From Pseudomonadota bacterium (GTDB taxonomy: Bacteria > Pseudomonadota > Alphaproteobacteria > Rhizobiales > Beijerinckiaceae), in contig JAFAEL010000142.1 in NCBI GenBank assembly GCA_023423995.1, positions 1 to 16,045 of the forward strand: a DNA stretch of 16,045 nt, written 5' to 3'. The notes beneath the pieces are model-generated. The model did no database searches. It saw nothing but the letters and a program-made list of their open reading frames with translations, and was not told the DNA's origin. Positions 6,899-14,753 of this stretch are shown piece after piece; the stretch's first letter is position 1, and the number at the start of each line of letters is the position of its first letter. The translations under genes and the position numbers were made by a program.

Positions 6899-6918
6899 TT
6901 GTTCAAGGCTGGAACAAA
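6898..6918. promoter_or_regulatory. Perfect inverted repeat, candidate operator
   Basis: Arms TTTGTTC and GAACAAA are perfect reverse complements around 7 bases, forming a 21-bp dyad with helical spacing suited to a dimeric regulator. T6902 and A6914 are in T-N11-A register, so a LysR-type protein is possible, but other families could bind as well. It differs in sequence from the dyads near the LysR gene. It lies 283 bases before the SDR start codon. Confidence 0.45.
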
Positions 6919-7201
6919 GCAGCCATCTTTTCGGGAGGGCGGTGGTGCCACCGGCTCTATGGTGCGGGCGAGATGTCGCTGCGGAGGACCTGGCAGGCCG
7001 GTTGCGCGCCTGCCTGACGCGCGTAGCGCAAGCGGAACTTGAAGGCTGCAGCTCGATCGCCGCGGCCCAGTCGGAGGGCGTGCCGATGCGCTCGCCCGAT
7101 CCGGCCCCCGAATCTCTCTCCTCGTTTTTGAGCAACGCGGTCCGCGTCCGCACAGGCGCGGCATCCGCGCGGTTCTACGTCCAGCAGTTCGGAGCAGGGG
7201 C

Positions 7202-7972
7202 ATGAGGCTCAAGAACAAGCTCGCAGTCGTGTCGGCTGCGGCATCGGGGATGGGGCGCGCCGGCTGCCGGCTCTTTGCCGAGAACGGTGCGACGGTCGCG
7301 GCGGTGGACATCGACGAGGGCCGCCTCTCGGCGGTGGTCGACGAGATCAATGCGGCAGGAGGCAAAGCCAAGGGCTTCGTAGCCGACCTCTCGACCCCGG
7401 ACGGCTGCAAGCGCGCCGTCGCCGAAACCGCCGACTGGCTCGGCGGCATGGACATCCTCTGGAGCCATGCCGGAACGCCTGGACCGGCCTCGGTCGAGGG
7501 CGTCGACCTTGCCGAATACGACAATGCCATCAGCCTGAATCTCACTTCCGCGCTGATCTGCGCGGGCGAGGCCGCGCCGCACATGCGCAAGCGCGGCGGC
7601 GGTGCGATCGTGTTCACGGCCTCCGTATCCGGCCTCGTCGGCTCGATGTTCAGCCCCGTCTACTCGGCCGCAAAATTCGGCGTCGTGGGCCTTACCAAGT
7701 CGCTCGCCCAGCGCTTCGCGCCCGACGGGATCAGGGTCAACGTAGTCTGCCCCGGGCTCACGGACACGCCGATGCTGCCGCTCTTCCTCGGACGCGGGGA
7801 TGACAAGGCGGGGCTGGAAGAAAACCAGAAGAAGATCATGGCTGCGATCCCGCTCGGTCGGGTCGGCCGGCCGGAGGAGATGGCCCAGGCGGCGCTCTGG
7901 CTCGCCTCGGACGACGCCTCCTACGTCACGGGCGTGGCGCTGCCGGTCGACGGCGGATTCACCTGCCGCTGA
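7202..7972 (+). CDS. Short-chain dehydrogenase/reductase (SDR)
   Basis: The gene encodes 256 residues, a classical SDR length, likely a cytoplasmic NAD(H)-dependent oxidoreductase acting on a hydroxyl or keto group. The catalytic set is complete: N113, S141, Y154 and K158 (YSAAK). D36 after the second strand points to NAD rather than NADP, and D62 (ADLS) fits the adenine contact. The C-terminal part is typical (NVVCPGLTDTPM, PLGRVGRPEEMAQAALWLASDDASYVTG, PVDGG). The dinucleotide motif reads SAAASGMG (11-18) instead of TGxxxGxG, and the NNAG motif reads SHAG (88-91). The ATG at 7202 has GGAG and AGGGG just upstream. It opens the second rightward gene block and is followed 36 bases later by a zinc alcohol dehydrogenase. 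The substrate is unknown; AtuB of the terpene pathway is also an SDR, but that is only suggestive. Confidence 0.94.
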   Translation: MRLKNKLAVVSAAASGMGRAGCRLFAENGATVAAVDIDEGRLSAVVDEINAAGGKAKGFVADLSTPDGCKRAVAETADWLGGMDILWSHAGTPGPASVEGVDLAEYDNAISLNLTSALICAGEAAPHMRKRGGGAIVFTASVSGLVGSMFSPVYSAAKFGVVGLTKSLAQRFAPDGIRVNVVCPGLTDTPMLPLFLGRGDDKAGLEENQKKIMAAIPLGRVGRPEEMAQAALWLASDDASYVTGVALPVDGGFTCR

Positions 7973-8008
7973 AGCCGCGTTCTTCCTTCCCTTCGAGAGA
8001 ATCCCCGC

Positions 8009-9064
8009 ATGCGCTGCTACTGCGTCACCGAATTCGGCCGGCCGCTCGTCGCCATGGATTGCGACCTGCCCGAGCCGACGGGGGACGAGGTGCTCGTCCG
8101 CGTGAAGGGCGCGGGCGTGTGCCACAGCGATCTCCACCTCTGGGAAGGTGGTTATGACCTCGGGAACGGCCGCATCCTGTCCCTGAAGGATCGAGGCACC
8201 AAGCTTCCGCTCGCGCTGGGCCACGAGATCGCCGGCGAGGCCATCGCGGCAGGGCCGCAGGCCACGAGGATCGAAGCCGGCCGGAACTACCTCGTCTATC
8301 CCTGGATCGGCTGCGGCGAGTGCCCCGTCTGCCGGGCCGGCAGCGAGAACCTCTGCGCCAAGGCGCAATTCCTGGGAGTGAGCCGCCATGGCGGCTATGC
8401 CGAGCACGTCCTCGTGCCGCGCTCGCGCTACCTGCTCGACCTCGGCGACATCGATCCTGCCGAGGCCGCTCCCTACGCCTGCTCGGGCGTGACGACCTAC
8501 AGCGCGCTGAAGAAGGCGGGCCGGAGCCTCTACGAGAAGCCCATCGTCATCATCGGGGCCGGCGGGCTCGGGCTCATGTGCCTCGCGATCCTCAAGGGGA
8601 TGGGCGGGGCGGGCGCGATCGTGGTCGAGCTCGATCCGGCGAAGCGCGAGGCTGCGCTCAAGGCAGGTGCCAAGGCCGCGATCGACGGCGCCTCACCCGA
8701 TGCGGCCGCGCAGATCGCCGCGATCCTCGGCGAGCAGGCATCAGTCGCCATCGACCTCGTCGGCGCGCCGGCAACCGCCTCCCTCGGCTTCGACTGCCTG
8801 GAGAAGGGCGGCAAGCTCATCATCGTCGGGCTGTTCGGCGGATCGGCGCCGTGGCCCCTCCCCTTCATCCCGATGCGCGGGATCACGATCGCGGGCAGCC
8901 TCGTCGGCAACCTCACCGAGCTCACCGAACTGATGGCGCTCGTCCGGGCCGGGAAGGTGCCGCCGATCCCGGTGACCCGGATGCCGCTCTCGGCTGCCAA
9001 CGATGCGCTGACAATGCTGAGGGATGGGAAGGTCGTCGGCCGCACCGTCCTCACGCCCGCCTGA
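8009..9064 (+). CDS. Zinc-dependent alcohol dehydrogenase (MDR family), second copy
   Basis: The gene encodes 351 residues, normal for the family. Catalytic zinc ligands are C38 (GVCHSD), H72-E73 (GHEIAGE) and probably C158. Structural zinc ligands C102, C105, C108 and C116 have C-x2-C-x2-C-x7-C spacing. The Rossmann motif GAGGLG is at 183-188, with E207 and D209 after the second strand, consistent with NAD. It is only distantly similar to the dehydrogenase at 323-1372, so the two are not a recent duplication. It lies between the SDR and a binding protein, with gaps of 36 and 31 bases, and probably shares their mRNA. Only a weak ribosome binding site (GAGAG, about 12 bases upstream) is visible. 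It likely oxidises an alcohol intermediate of the pathway, but the substrate is undetermined. Confidence 0.94.
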   Translation: MRCYCVTEFGRPLVAMDCDLPEPTGDEVLVRVKGAGVCHSDLHLWEGGYDLGNGRILSLKDRGTKLPLALGHEIAGEAIAAGPQATRIEAGRNYLVYPWIGCGECPVCRAGSENLCAKAQFLGVSRHGGYAEHVLVPRSRYLLDLGDIDPAEAAPYACSGVTTYSALKKAGRSLYEKPIVIIGAGGLGLMCLAILKGMGGAGAIVVELDPAKREAALKAGAKAAIDGASPDAAAQIAAILGEQASVAIDLVGAPATASLGFDCLEKGGKLIIVGLFGGSAPWPLPFIPMRGITIAGSLVGNLTELTELMALVRAGKVPPIPVTRMPLSAANDALTMLRDGKVVGRTVLTPA

Positions 9065-9095
9065 TCACACCAAGCACAAAGCGAAAGGGGGAAAC

Positions 9096-10307
9096 ATGTC
9101 CATCACTCTCACGCGCCGCGCCTCGCTGCTGCTGGGCACGGCGGCCGTCGCAATGCCGTCCATCGTCCGCGCCCAGGGCGCGGGTCCCCTCAAGATCGGC
9201 GTCCTGGTGCCGACGACGGGCGTGCACGCCTCCGACGGCATCCGCATGCTCAAGGCGCACCAGCTGGCGGCCAAGCAGATCAACGAGAGCGGCGGCCTGA
9301 AGGCTCTCGGCGGCGCGAAGCTGGAGCTGATCGTCACCGACATCCAGTCTAAGCCCGAGGTGTCGCGCGCCGAAGCCGAGCGCCTCATCAGCCGTGAGCG
9401 CGTGAGCGCCCTGATCGGCGCCTGGGCCTCCGCCACGACCATCCCGGCGGCCCAGGTGGCGGAGCGCAATCGCACGCCCTTCATGATCACCAGCGCCGTG
9501 AACGACGCCCTGACCGAGCAGGGTATGAAATACGTCTTCCGGACCGCCGTGAAGGCGCAGTGGTTCGGCGGCTACGTGGCCGACTTCCTCGACTACCTGA
9601 AGTCCAAGGGCACGAGCATCAGTAAGGTCGCGCTCGCGACCGAGGACGGCCCGGCCGGCCAGGCCGTGCACGCGAACTACTCGAAGCTGGCGCCGCAGCG
9701 GGGCTACCCCGTTGTCGCGGACGAGACGTTCAAGACCGGAACGCCCGATTTCTCGACCATCGCCACCAAGCTGCGGACGAGCGGCGCCGAGGCGCTCCTC
9801 ACCTGCGCCTATGCCGAGGACTCCACCGTTCTCCTGCGCGCCCTCATGGCCCAGAGCTACCGGCCGATCTATGTCGGCTTCGGCGGCGCGCATGTGAACC
9901 AGACGGTCCTTGCATCGGGCAAGCCGGCCGAGGGCAGCTTCGGCGTGGTGGAATGGTCGCCCGACCTGAAGAAGCCGGCGACCGAGGCCTTCGTGAAGGC
10001 GTTCGCCGAGGCGCATCCGGGCGAGACCCCGCTCAGCAACCAGGCCCAGGCCTTCGCGGCCACCTATGCGCTGGTCCTCGCCGCGGAAGCCGCGAAGTCG
10101 ACCGACCGCAATGCGATCCGGGACGCGCTCCGCACCCTCAAGATCACCGACGGGCCCGCCTCTCTTCTCCCGCAGGACGTCCTGTCCTTCGACGAGCAGG
10201 GCCAGTCGCCGGCGAAATGCGTGGTCGTCCAGGCGATCGAGGGCAAGTTCGTGACGGTGTGGCCGGAGAACGTCGCGGCCCGCGCCCCGGTGAAGATCCA
10301 GGGCTGA
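9096..10307 (+). CDS. ABC transporter substrate-binding protein, Liv/HAAT type, adjacent to its permease
   Basis: The gene encodes 403 residues. The N terminus has a twin-arginine-like signal (TRRASLLLG at residues 6-14) with likely cleavage after VRA at residue 26, so it may be exported folded by Tat; Sec export is also possible. Mature features are LKIGVLVPTTGVHASDG, AKQINESGG, SRERVSALIGAWASATTIPAAQVAERNRTPFM, the GTPDFSTIATKL segment and YVGFGGAH, all typical of Peripla_BP_6 receptors. The ATG at 9096 follows AAAGGGGGAAAC, a strong ribosome binding site; the open frame extends further upstream but overlaps the preceding gene. It sits 28 bases before livH, so it is the probable cognate receptor of the LivHMGF importer. 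Ligand unknown. Confidence 0.94.
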   Translation: MSITLTRRASLLLGTAAVAMPSIVRAQGAGPLKIGVLVPTTGVHASDGIRMLKAHQLAAKQINESGGLKALGGAKLELIVTDIQSKPEVSRAEAERLISRERVSALIGAWASATTIPAAQVAERNRTPFMITSAVNDALTEQGMKYVFRTAVKAQWFGGYVADFLDYLKSKGTSISKVALATEDGPAGQAVHANYSKLAPQRGYPVVADETFKTGTPDFSTIATKLRTSGAEALLTCAYAEDSTVLLRALMAQSYRPIYVGFGGAHVNQTVLASGKPAEGSFGVVEWSPDLKKPATEAFVKAFAEAHPGETPLSNQAQAFAATYALVLAAEAAKSTDRNAIRDALRTLKITDGPASLLPQDVLSFDEQGQSPAKCVVVQAIEGKFVTVWPENVAARAPVKIQG

Positions 10308-10335
10308 TCAGCGCCCGCAGCGCCTGGGAAGCATC

Positions 10336-11214
10336 GTGTCCGGAACAATTCTGCTTCAGGCGCTGCTCAGCGGCCTGACGAACGGGGCGATCTACGCGCT
10401 CGTCGCGGTCGGATTAACCCTCGTCTTCGGCGTCATGCGCGTGGTGAACTTCGCGCATGGCGAATTCCTGATGATCGGGATGTATGGCGGCTATCTCGCC
10501 TGGGCCTTCCTCGGCCTCGACCCGATCCTCGCCGTCCTGATCGTGACGCCCGTCCTGATGCTGTTCGGGATCGGGCTCTTCGACGGCCTCATCCGGCCTG
10601 CAATCCGCGTGCCCGAGATCAACCAGATGGCGGTGACGCTCGGCCTGTCGCTGCTGCTGCAGTATCTCGCGCTGGTCGTCTTCAAGGCCGACAATTTCGT
10701 GATCACCCAGGACCGCTCGACCGCCAGCATCTGGCTCGGACCGGCGCTCCTGCAGCTTCCGCACGCCATCGCGGCAACGGCATCGCTGCTGCTCCTCGCG
10801 GTGTTCTACGTCGTCCTGCAGAAGACCGATTTCGGCCTCGTGATGCGGGCCGTGTCGCAATCGCGCGACGGCGCGGTCCTCTCCGGGATCGATATCGGGC
10901 GCACCTATCGCTGGGCGATGGCGGTCGGGATCGGGACGCTCGGCGTCGCGGGGCCGCTCCTCGTCTCAGTCCTCTACGTCAACCCGCATGTCGGGGCGCT
11001 GTTCACCCTGAAGGCCTTCGTCATCGTGATCGTCGGCGGCATGGGCAGCTTCGGCGGCGTGCTGCTCGGCGCCCTCCTGGTCGGACTGGCCGAGAGCCTC
11101 GCTGCCGCGTGGCTTACGGCCTCGGTGGCCGCTGCCGTCCCCTTCGCCCTTCTCATTCTGGTGATGCTGGTGCGCCCCGAAGGTCTGATGCCGGTCGGCG
11201 GGTGGCGCCGATGA
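10336..11214 (+). CDS. livH: ABC transporter permease, LivH type
   Basis: The gene encodes a 292-residue polytopic inner-membrane protein with about eight hydrophobic segments. Family hallmarks are GLTNGAIYALVAVGLTLVFG near the N terminus followed by VVNFAHGEFLMIG, the cytoplasmic loop MRAVSQSRDGAVLSGIDIGR that contacts the ATPase, and VIVGGMGSFGGVLLGALLVG near the C terminus. It pairs with LivM to form the channel of a branched-chain amino acid/amide/organic acid importer. The start is GTG at 10336 with GGGAAG upstream. Its TGA overlaps the livM ATG (ATGA), indicating translational coupling. The symbol denotes family position in the cluster; the solute is not known. Confidence 0.96.
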   Translation: MSGTILLQALLSGLTNGAIYALVAVGLTLVFGVMRVVNFAHGEFLMIGMYGGYLAWAFLGLDPILAVLIVTPVLMLFGIGLFDGLIRPAIRVPEINQMAVTLGLSLLLQYLALVVFKADNFVITQDRSTASIWLGPALLQLPHAIAATASLLLLAVFYVVLQKTDFGLVMRAVSQSRDGAVLSGIDIGRTYRWAMAVGIGTLGVAGPLLVSVLYVNPHVGALFTLKAFVIVIVGGMGSFGGVLLGALLVGLAESLAAAWLTASVAAAVPFALLILVMLVRPEGLMPVGGWRR

Positions 11215-12188
11215 GACGGTTTCTCCCGGCATTGGTCCCGAGCGCGCTCGCGGCAGCGGGTTTCGTCGCGAGCCTCACCGATCCCTACTACATGGACATC
11301 TACATCATGGCCGCCATGATGGGGACAGTCGCGGTCGCCTGGAACCTCATGGCGGGCTTCACGGGTCTCGTGTCGCTCGGTCATTCCCTCTTCTTCGGCA
11401 TCGGCGCCTATACGGTCGCCTATGGCCAGGTGGGGTTTGCGCTCGGGCCGCTGACGAGCTGGCCCATCGCCGCCGCGCTCGCGGTCGCGGCTTCCCTGCT
11501 GATCGGGCTGCTGTGCTTCCGCTACGGCCTTCGCGGCTATTTCTTCTCGATCGCGACGCTGGCCTTCAGCGAGGTCGCCTTCTCGCTCGTCTCGGCGACC
11601 CTGATCTTCGGCCGGTCGGACGGGCTGATGATGCCCGGCATGGACGAGCCGCTGCGCTACCTCCAGTTCGAGCACAAATGGCCGTTCGGCCTGATCATAC
11701 TCGTCATCCTGACGCTGACGCTCCTGGTCGGCCAGGCCGTGCTCTCCTCGCGGCCGGGCGCCTATTGGCGGGCGATCCGTGAGAACGAGGGCGCGGCGGA
11801 GGCGCTCGGGGTGCCGGCCATGCGCTACAAGCTCCTCGTCTTTGCCCTCAGTGCGAGCGTGACGGCGATCGGCGGGGCCTTCTTCGCCAGTTGCTTCGCC
11901 TTCGTGGACCCGCGCTCGACGCTGGGTGTGGAGCTGTCCATCCAGCTTCTTGTCTTCGCGATCATCGGCGGGCTCGGCCTTCTCTGGGGGCCGCTCCTCG
12001 GCGCCGCCTTGCTCATCCCGGCCGGCGAGGTGCTGCGCACCACGCTCGGCGCGAGCTTCACCGGCATCAACATCGTGGCCTACGCCCTGCTGCTTGTCGT
12101 GCTCGCGCTGGTTCTGCCGCGCGGCCTCGGAGGTCTCCTCGTCTCCGCCCTCCGCCGCCACCCTGCCCTGAAGGGAGCCGGGTTGTGA
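11211..12188 (+). CDS. livM: ABC transporter permease, LivM type
   Basis: The gene encodes a 325-residue polytopic membrane protein. Hallmarks are AWNLMAGFTGLVSLGHSLFF at about residues 43-62, then IGAYTVAY, the loop AIRENEGAAEALGVPAMRYK and IGGLGLLWGPLLGAALL. It forms the second half of the importer channel with LivH. The frame extends upstream of ATG 11211 inside livH, but the ATGA overlap with the livH stop and the hydrophobic start MRRFLPALVP make 11211 the natural start. The end overlaps livG by four bases (GTGA at 12185-12188). This chain of overlaps should keep the subunits in a fixed ratio. Confidence 0.96.
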   Translation: MRRFLPALVPSALAAAGFVASLTDPYYMDIYIMAAMMGTVAVAWNLMAGFTGLVSLGHSLFFGIGAYTVAYGQVGFALGPLTSWPIAAALAVAASLLIGLLCFRYGLRGYFFSIATLAFSEVAFSLVSATLIFGRSDGLMMPGMDEPLRYLQFEHKWPFGLIILVILTLTLLVGQAVLSSRPGAYWRAIRENEGAAEALGVPAMRYKLLVFALSASVTAIGGAFFASCFAFVDPRSTLGVELSIQLLVFAIIGGLGLLWGPLLGAALLIPAGEVLRTTLGASFTGINIVAYALLLVVLALVLPRGLGGLLVSALRRHPALKGAGL

Positions 12189-12910
12189 GCACGCCCCTGC
12201 TCCAGGTCTCGGATCTCGGCCGTTCCTTCGGCGGATTGCAGGCGCTTTCCGACGTCAGCTTCTCGGTCGAGGCAGGCGAGGTGTTCGGGATCATCGGCCC
12301 GAACGGCGCCGGCAAGACGACGCTGTTCAACTGCATCTCCGGCCTCATCCCGCCCTCGACCGGCAGCGTTCGCTTCGCGGGCCAGCGCATCGACACCATG
12401 CGCCCGCACGACATCTGCCGTCTCGGGCTTGCACGGACCTTCCAGCTCGTGCGGCCCTTCCACGGTATGACCGTGGTCGAGAACGTCATGGTCGCCTCCT
12501 ACGGGCGCTACCGTCAGCCTGCGGAGGCGCGCGCCCACGCATTCCTGGCGCTGGAGCGCGTCGGCATGCAGGATCTCGCCGAGGAGGATGCGGAGCGCCT
12601 GAGCGTTGCCGAGATGCGGCGCCTCGAGATCGCGCGTGCCATCGCCACGGAACCCAGGCTCCTCCTGCTCGACGAGATGATGGCCGGCCTGACGGCGACT
12701 GAATCCGACCACCTCTGCGAGCAGGTCCTGGCACTCAACCGGAGCGGGATCACGGTGATCATGGTCGAGCATTCGGTGCCCATCATCCGCAGGCTGTGTG
12801 GCAATGCGATCGTCCTGAACTTCGGCGCGATGCTCGCCCGGGGGCACGTGGAGGAAGTGCTCGCCGACCCGGCCGTCCAGGACGCCTATCTCGGGAGTGC
12901 CGCAGCATGA
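12185..12910 (+). CDS. livG: ABC transporter ATP-binding protein, LivG type
   Basis: The gene encodes a 241-residue cytoplasmic ATPase that powers the LivHM channel. Walker A GPNGAGKTT is at 38-46, the Q-loop residue is Q87 in ARTFQLVRPF (the FQ motif is typical of LivG), Walker B is LLLLDE with D163 and E164, and the switch histidine is H196 (MVEHS). The signature reads LSVAEMRRLEIARA (139-152) rather than LSGGQ; LivG proteins often vary here, so this is unlikely to mean loss of function. The start is GTG at 12185, overlapping the livM stop. Its own stop overlaps the livF ATG (ATGA). Confidence 0.96.
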   Translation: MSTPLLQVSDLGRSFGGLQALSDVSFSVEAGEVFGIIGPNGAGKTTLFNCISGLIPPSTGSVRFAGQRIDTMRPHDICRLGLARTFQLVRPFHGMTVVENVMVASYGRYRQPAEARAHAFLALERVGMQDLAEEDAERLSVAEMRRLEIARAIATEPRLLLLDEMMAGLTATESDHLCEQVLALNRSGITVIMVEHSVPIIRRLCGNAIVLNFGAMLARGHVEEVLADPAVQDAYLGSAAA

Positions 12911-13617
12911 CCAGGCTCGTGCTGGAAGGCGTTCACGCCGGCTACGGCGCCGTGCAGGTGCTCCACGGCATCGATCTCGTCATCGAGAGCGGGCAGAAGG
13001 TGGCGCTCGTCGGGTCGAACGGGGCGGGCAAGAGCACGCTGGTGAAGACCATCAATGGCCTCCTTCCGACCCGCTCCGGTTCGGTGCGGTGGGGCGACAA
13101 GCTTCTCGCCGCGTCGAAGGCGTCCGACCGGGTCAGGTCCGGCATCGGAACGGTGCCGGAAGGGCGGCTGCTGTTCCCGGAATGCACGGTGACGGAGAAC
13201 CTTCAGGCGGCCAGCACCTTCGGCGAGGCGAAGGCGCGCCGCGAGGAAGGGCTGAGCCGCGTATTCGAGCTGTTCCCCCGGCTGCGGGAGCGCGCGCGAC
13301 AGCGCGCCGGCACGTTGTCGGGCGGCGAGCAGCAGATGGTGGCGATCGGCCGGGCGCTGATGACCCGCCCGAGTCTCCTCGTTCTCGACGAACCCTCGAT
13401 CGGGCTCGCGCCGCGGGTCGTCGCCGAGATCTTCGAGGTGCTCGGCTCGCTGACCCGCGCCGGCCTGAGCCTGCTCCTCGTGGAGCAGAACGTGCAGCTC
13501 AGCCTGAAATCCGTCGACTACGCCTATGTCCTGAAACAGGGCCGCGTCGTGCTGGAGGGAAGCCCCGCGGACCTGTCCGGGAACAGCGAGGTCCGGAGCG
13601 CCTATCTCGGGGGCTGA
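12907..13617 (+). CDS. livF: ABC transporter ATP-binding protein, LivF type
   Basis: The gene encodes a 236-residue ATPase that pairs with LivG. Walker A GSNGAGKST is at 36-44, the LivF-specific segment VPEGRLLFPECTVTENL at about 83-99, the signature LSGGEQQ at 137-143, and Walker B LLVLDEP with D161 and E162. The switch position is glutamine (VEQN, Q194), which is normal for LivF. The start ATG 12907 overlaps the livG stop. It completes the only full transporter in the window and is followed by 108 bases before the TRAP-type binding protein. Confidence 0.96.
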   Translation: MTRLVLEGVHAGYGAVQVLHGIDLVIESGQKVALVGSNGAGKSTLVKTINGLLPTRSGSVRWGDKLLAASKASDRVRSGIGTVPEGRLLFPECTVTENLQAASTFGEAKARREEGLSRVFELFPRLRERARQRAGTLSGGEQQMVAIGRALMTRPSLLVLDEPSIGLAPRVVAEIFEVLGSLTRAGLSLLLVEQNVQLSLKSVDYAYVLKQGRVVLEGSPADLSGNSEVRSAYLGG

Positions 13618-13725
13618 GTCCCCCGAACACGCTCGCTAGCCGCCCAGGAGGCCGGCTTCGCTTCCGCCCCGGATGATGTAGTGGGAATCCAGCGACGGAG
13701 ATCGCAGATGAATCGGAGGAGACGC

Positions 13726-14748
13726 ATGACGAGGCTTGTTGCCCTCGCTTTCGGGACGATGCTCGCGTCCGGAGCCGCCAACGCTCAAAGCACGATCACG
13801 CTGCGGCTCGCAGACTCGCTCTCCAACGGCCACGTCATCCACGAATCCGTCGCCAAGCCCTTCATGGAGGCGGTCACGAAGGCGACGGGCGGACGGGTGC
13901 AGTTCCAGCATTTCCCGGCCGAGCAGCTCGGCAAGGCGCGGGACATGCTCACGCTCACCCAGACGGGCGTGGCGGACATCTCCTACCTCGTGCCGTCCTA
14001 TACGTCCGACAAGCTGCCGCTGACCGCGGTCGCCGAACTGCCCGGCGCCTTCCAGACGCAGTGCGAGGGATCGCTCGCCTTCTATGCACTCTCACGGGAC
14101 GGCAGCATCCTGGCCGAGAAGGAATTCGCGCCCAATCGCATCCGCCCGCTCGTGACGGTAGCGCTTCCCGCCTACCAGATCCTCCTCTCGTCACCCCGGC
14201 CCGTCGCATCCGCCCAGGACGTCGCGGGCCTCAAGGTCCGGACCGCCGGCGGCGCGATGGACCTGATGATGCGCTCGATCGGCGGCGTTCCGGTCCGGAT
14301 GGCGGCACCCGAGATCTACGAGTCGATGTCCCGCGGAACGCTCGACGGCGCCATCCTCTCCTACCAGAGCGTCGCCTCCTACGATCTCGGCAAGCTGCTG
14401 AAGTCGGGGACGGTGGGCCTCAATTTCGGGACGGCGCTCATCACCTACTCGATCGGCGAGACGAAGTGGCGCTCGCTGCCGGACGATATCCGCAAGGCGC
14501 TGGCCGAGGCCGGCGAGCACGCGACGCGGGAGGGCTGCAAGCGCCTCGAGCAGGGCGAGGGCGCCGCAGCCGCGAAGATCAAGGCCGGCGGCATGAAGGA
14601 GATCGCGTTCAGCGAGGCCGACAAGGCCGTCTTCGCCAAGGCCTTCGCGACCGTAGCCGAGGACTGGGCCAAGGACCTCGACAAGCGGGGCAAGCCGGGC
14701 ACGGAGGTGGCGATGGCGTTCAAGGCGGCGCTGGAGAAGGCAAGGTAG
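13726..14748 (+). CDS. TRAP-type (DctP family) periplasmic solute-binding protein
   Basis: The gene encodes 340 residues. A signal peptide covers residues 1-20 (cleavage after ANA). The mature protein begins with ITLRLADSLSNGHVIHES, a DctP-like N terminus, and contains PAEQLGKARDMLTLTQTGVADI, the LKVRTAGG segment whose R172 matches the arginine that grips the ligand carboxylate in TRAP receptors, and PEIYESMSRGTLDGAI. The ligand is therefore probably an organic acid. I chose ATG 13726 because GGAGGAG lies 4 bases upstream and the signal peptide starts there; in-frame starts at 13681 (GTG) and 13708 (ATG) would add Arg-rich residues. No TRAP membrane genes (DctQ/DctM) are present, so it is an orphan. 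It lies 5 bases before the CoA-transferase gene, suggesting a shared substrate. Confidence 0.94.
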   Translation: MTRLVALAFGTMLASGAANAQSTITLRLADSLSNGHVIHESVAKPFMEAVTKATGGRVQFQHFPAEQLGKARDMLTLTQTGVADISYLVPSYTSDKLPLTAVAELPGAFQTQCEGSLAFYALSRDGSILAEKEFAPNRIRPLVTVALPAYQILLSSPRPVASAQDVAGLKVRTAGGAMDLMMRSIGGVPVRMAAPEIYESMSRGTLDGAILSYQSVASYDLGKLLKSGTVGLNFGTALITYSIGETKWRSLPDDIRKALAEAGEHATREGCKRLEQGEGAAAAKIKAGGMKEIAFSEADKAVFAKAFATVAEDWAKDLDKRGKPGTEVAMAFKAALEKAR

Positions 14749-14753
14749 CCGGC

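Larger units (their letters stand above)
6705..7201 (+). other. Long stretch without a recognisable gene, upstream of the second operon
   Basis: About 500 bases separate the stem-loop from the short-chain dehydrogenase. Open frames on both strands exist but give low-complexity or unfamiliar translations that do not match any family I know. The part at roughly 6831-6950 looks richer in A+T than its surroundings and holds a possible promoter and a perfect dyad, listed separately. The remainder (6920-7201) would form a leader of roughly 300 nt if transcription starts near 6905. It could be a regulatory leader, a small RNA or the remains of a lost gene; the sequence does not decide. Confidence 0.5.

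Noticed and set aside
6825..7205. 126-residue plus-strand frame in the long intergenic stretch
   Set aside because: No known motif and no ribosome binding site seen. It begins before the proposed promoter and its composition is unremarkable. Kept only as part of the described gap.
7175..8407. 410-residue minus-strand frame across the SDR and second alcohol dehydrogenase
   Set aside because: It spans two unrelated real genes on the opposite strand and shows no family features.
10974..12161. 395-residue minus-strand frame opposite livH/livM
   Set aside because: Highly charged translation (Glu, Arg, Asp, Gln-rich) that mirrors hydrophobic membrane segments; an artefact.
12601..12645. Degenerate ABC signature (LSVAE) in LivG as a sign of inactivation
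   Set aside because: LivG-family ATPases commonly depart from LSGGQ here, and Walker A, Walker B and the switch histidine are intact.
13618..13725. Possible promoter or small gene between livF and the TRAP receptor
   Set aside because: Only 108 bases, with no clear -35/-10 pair, dyad or coding frame; treated as an ordinary intercistronic gap.
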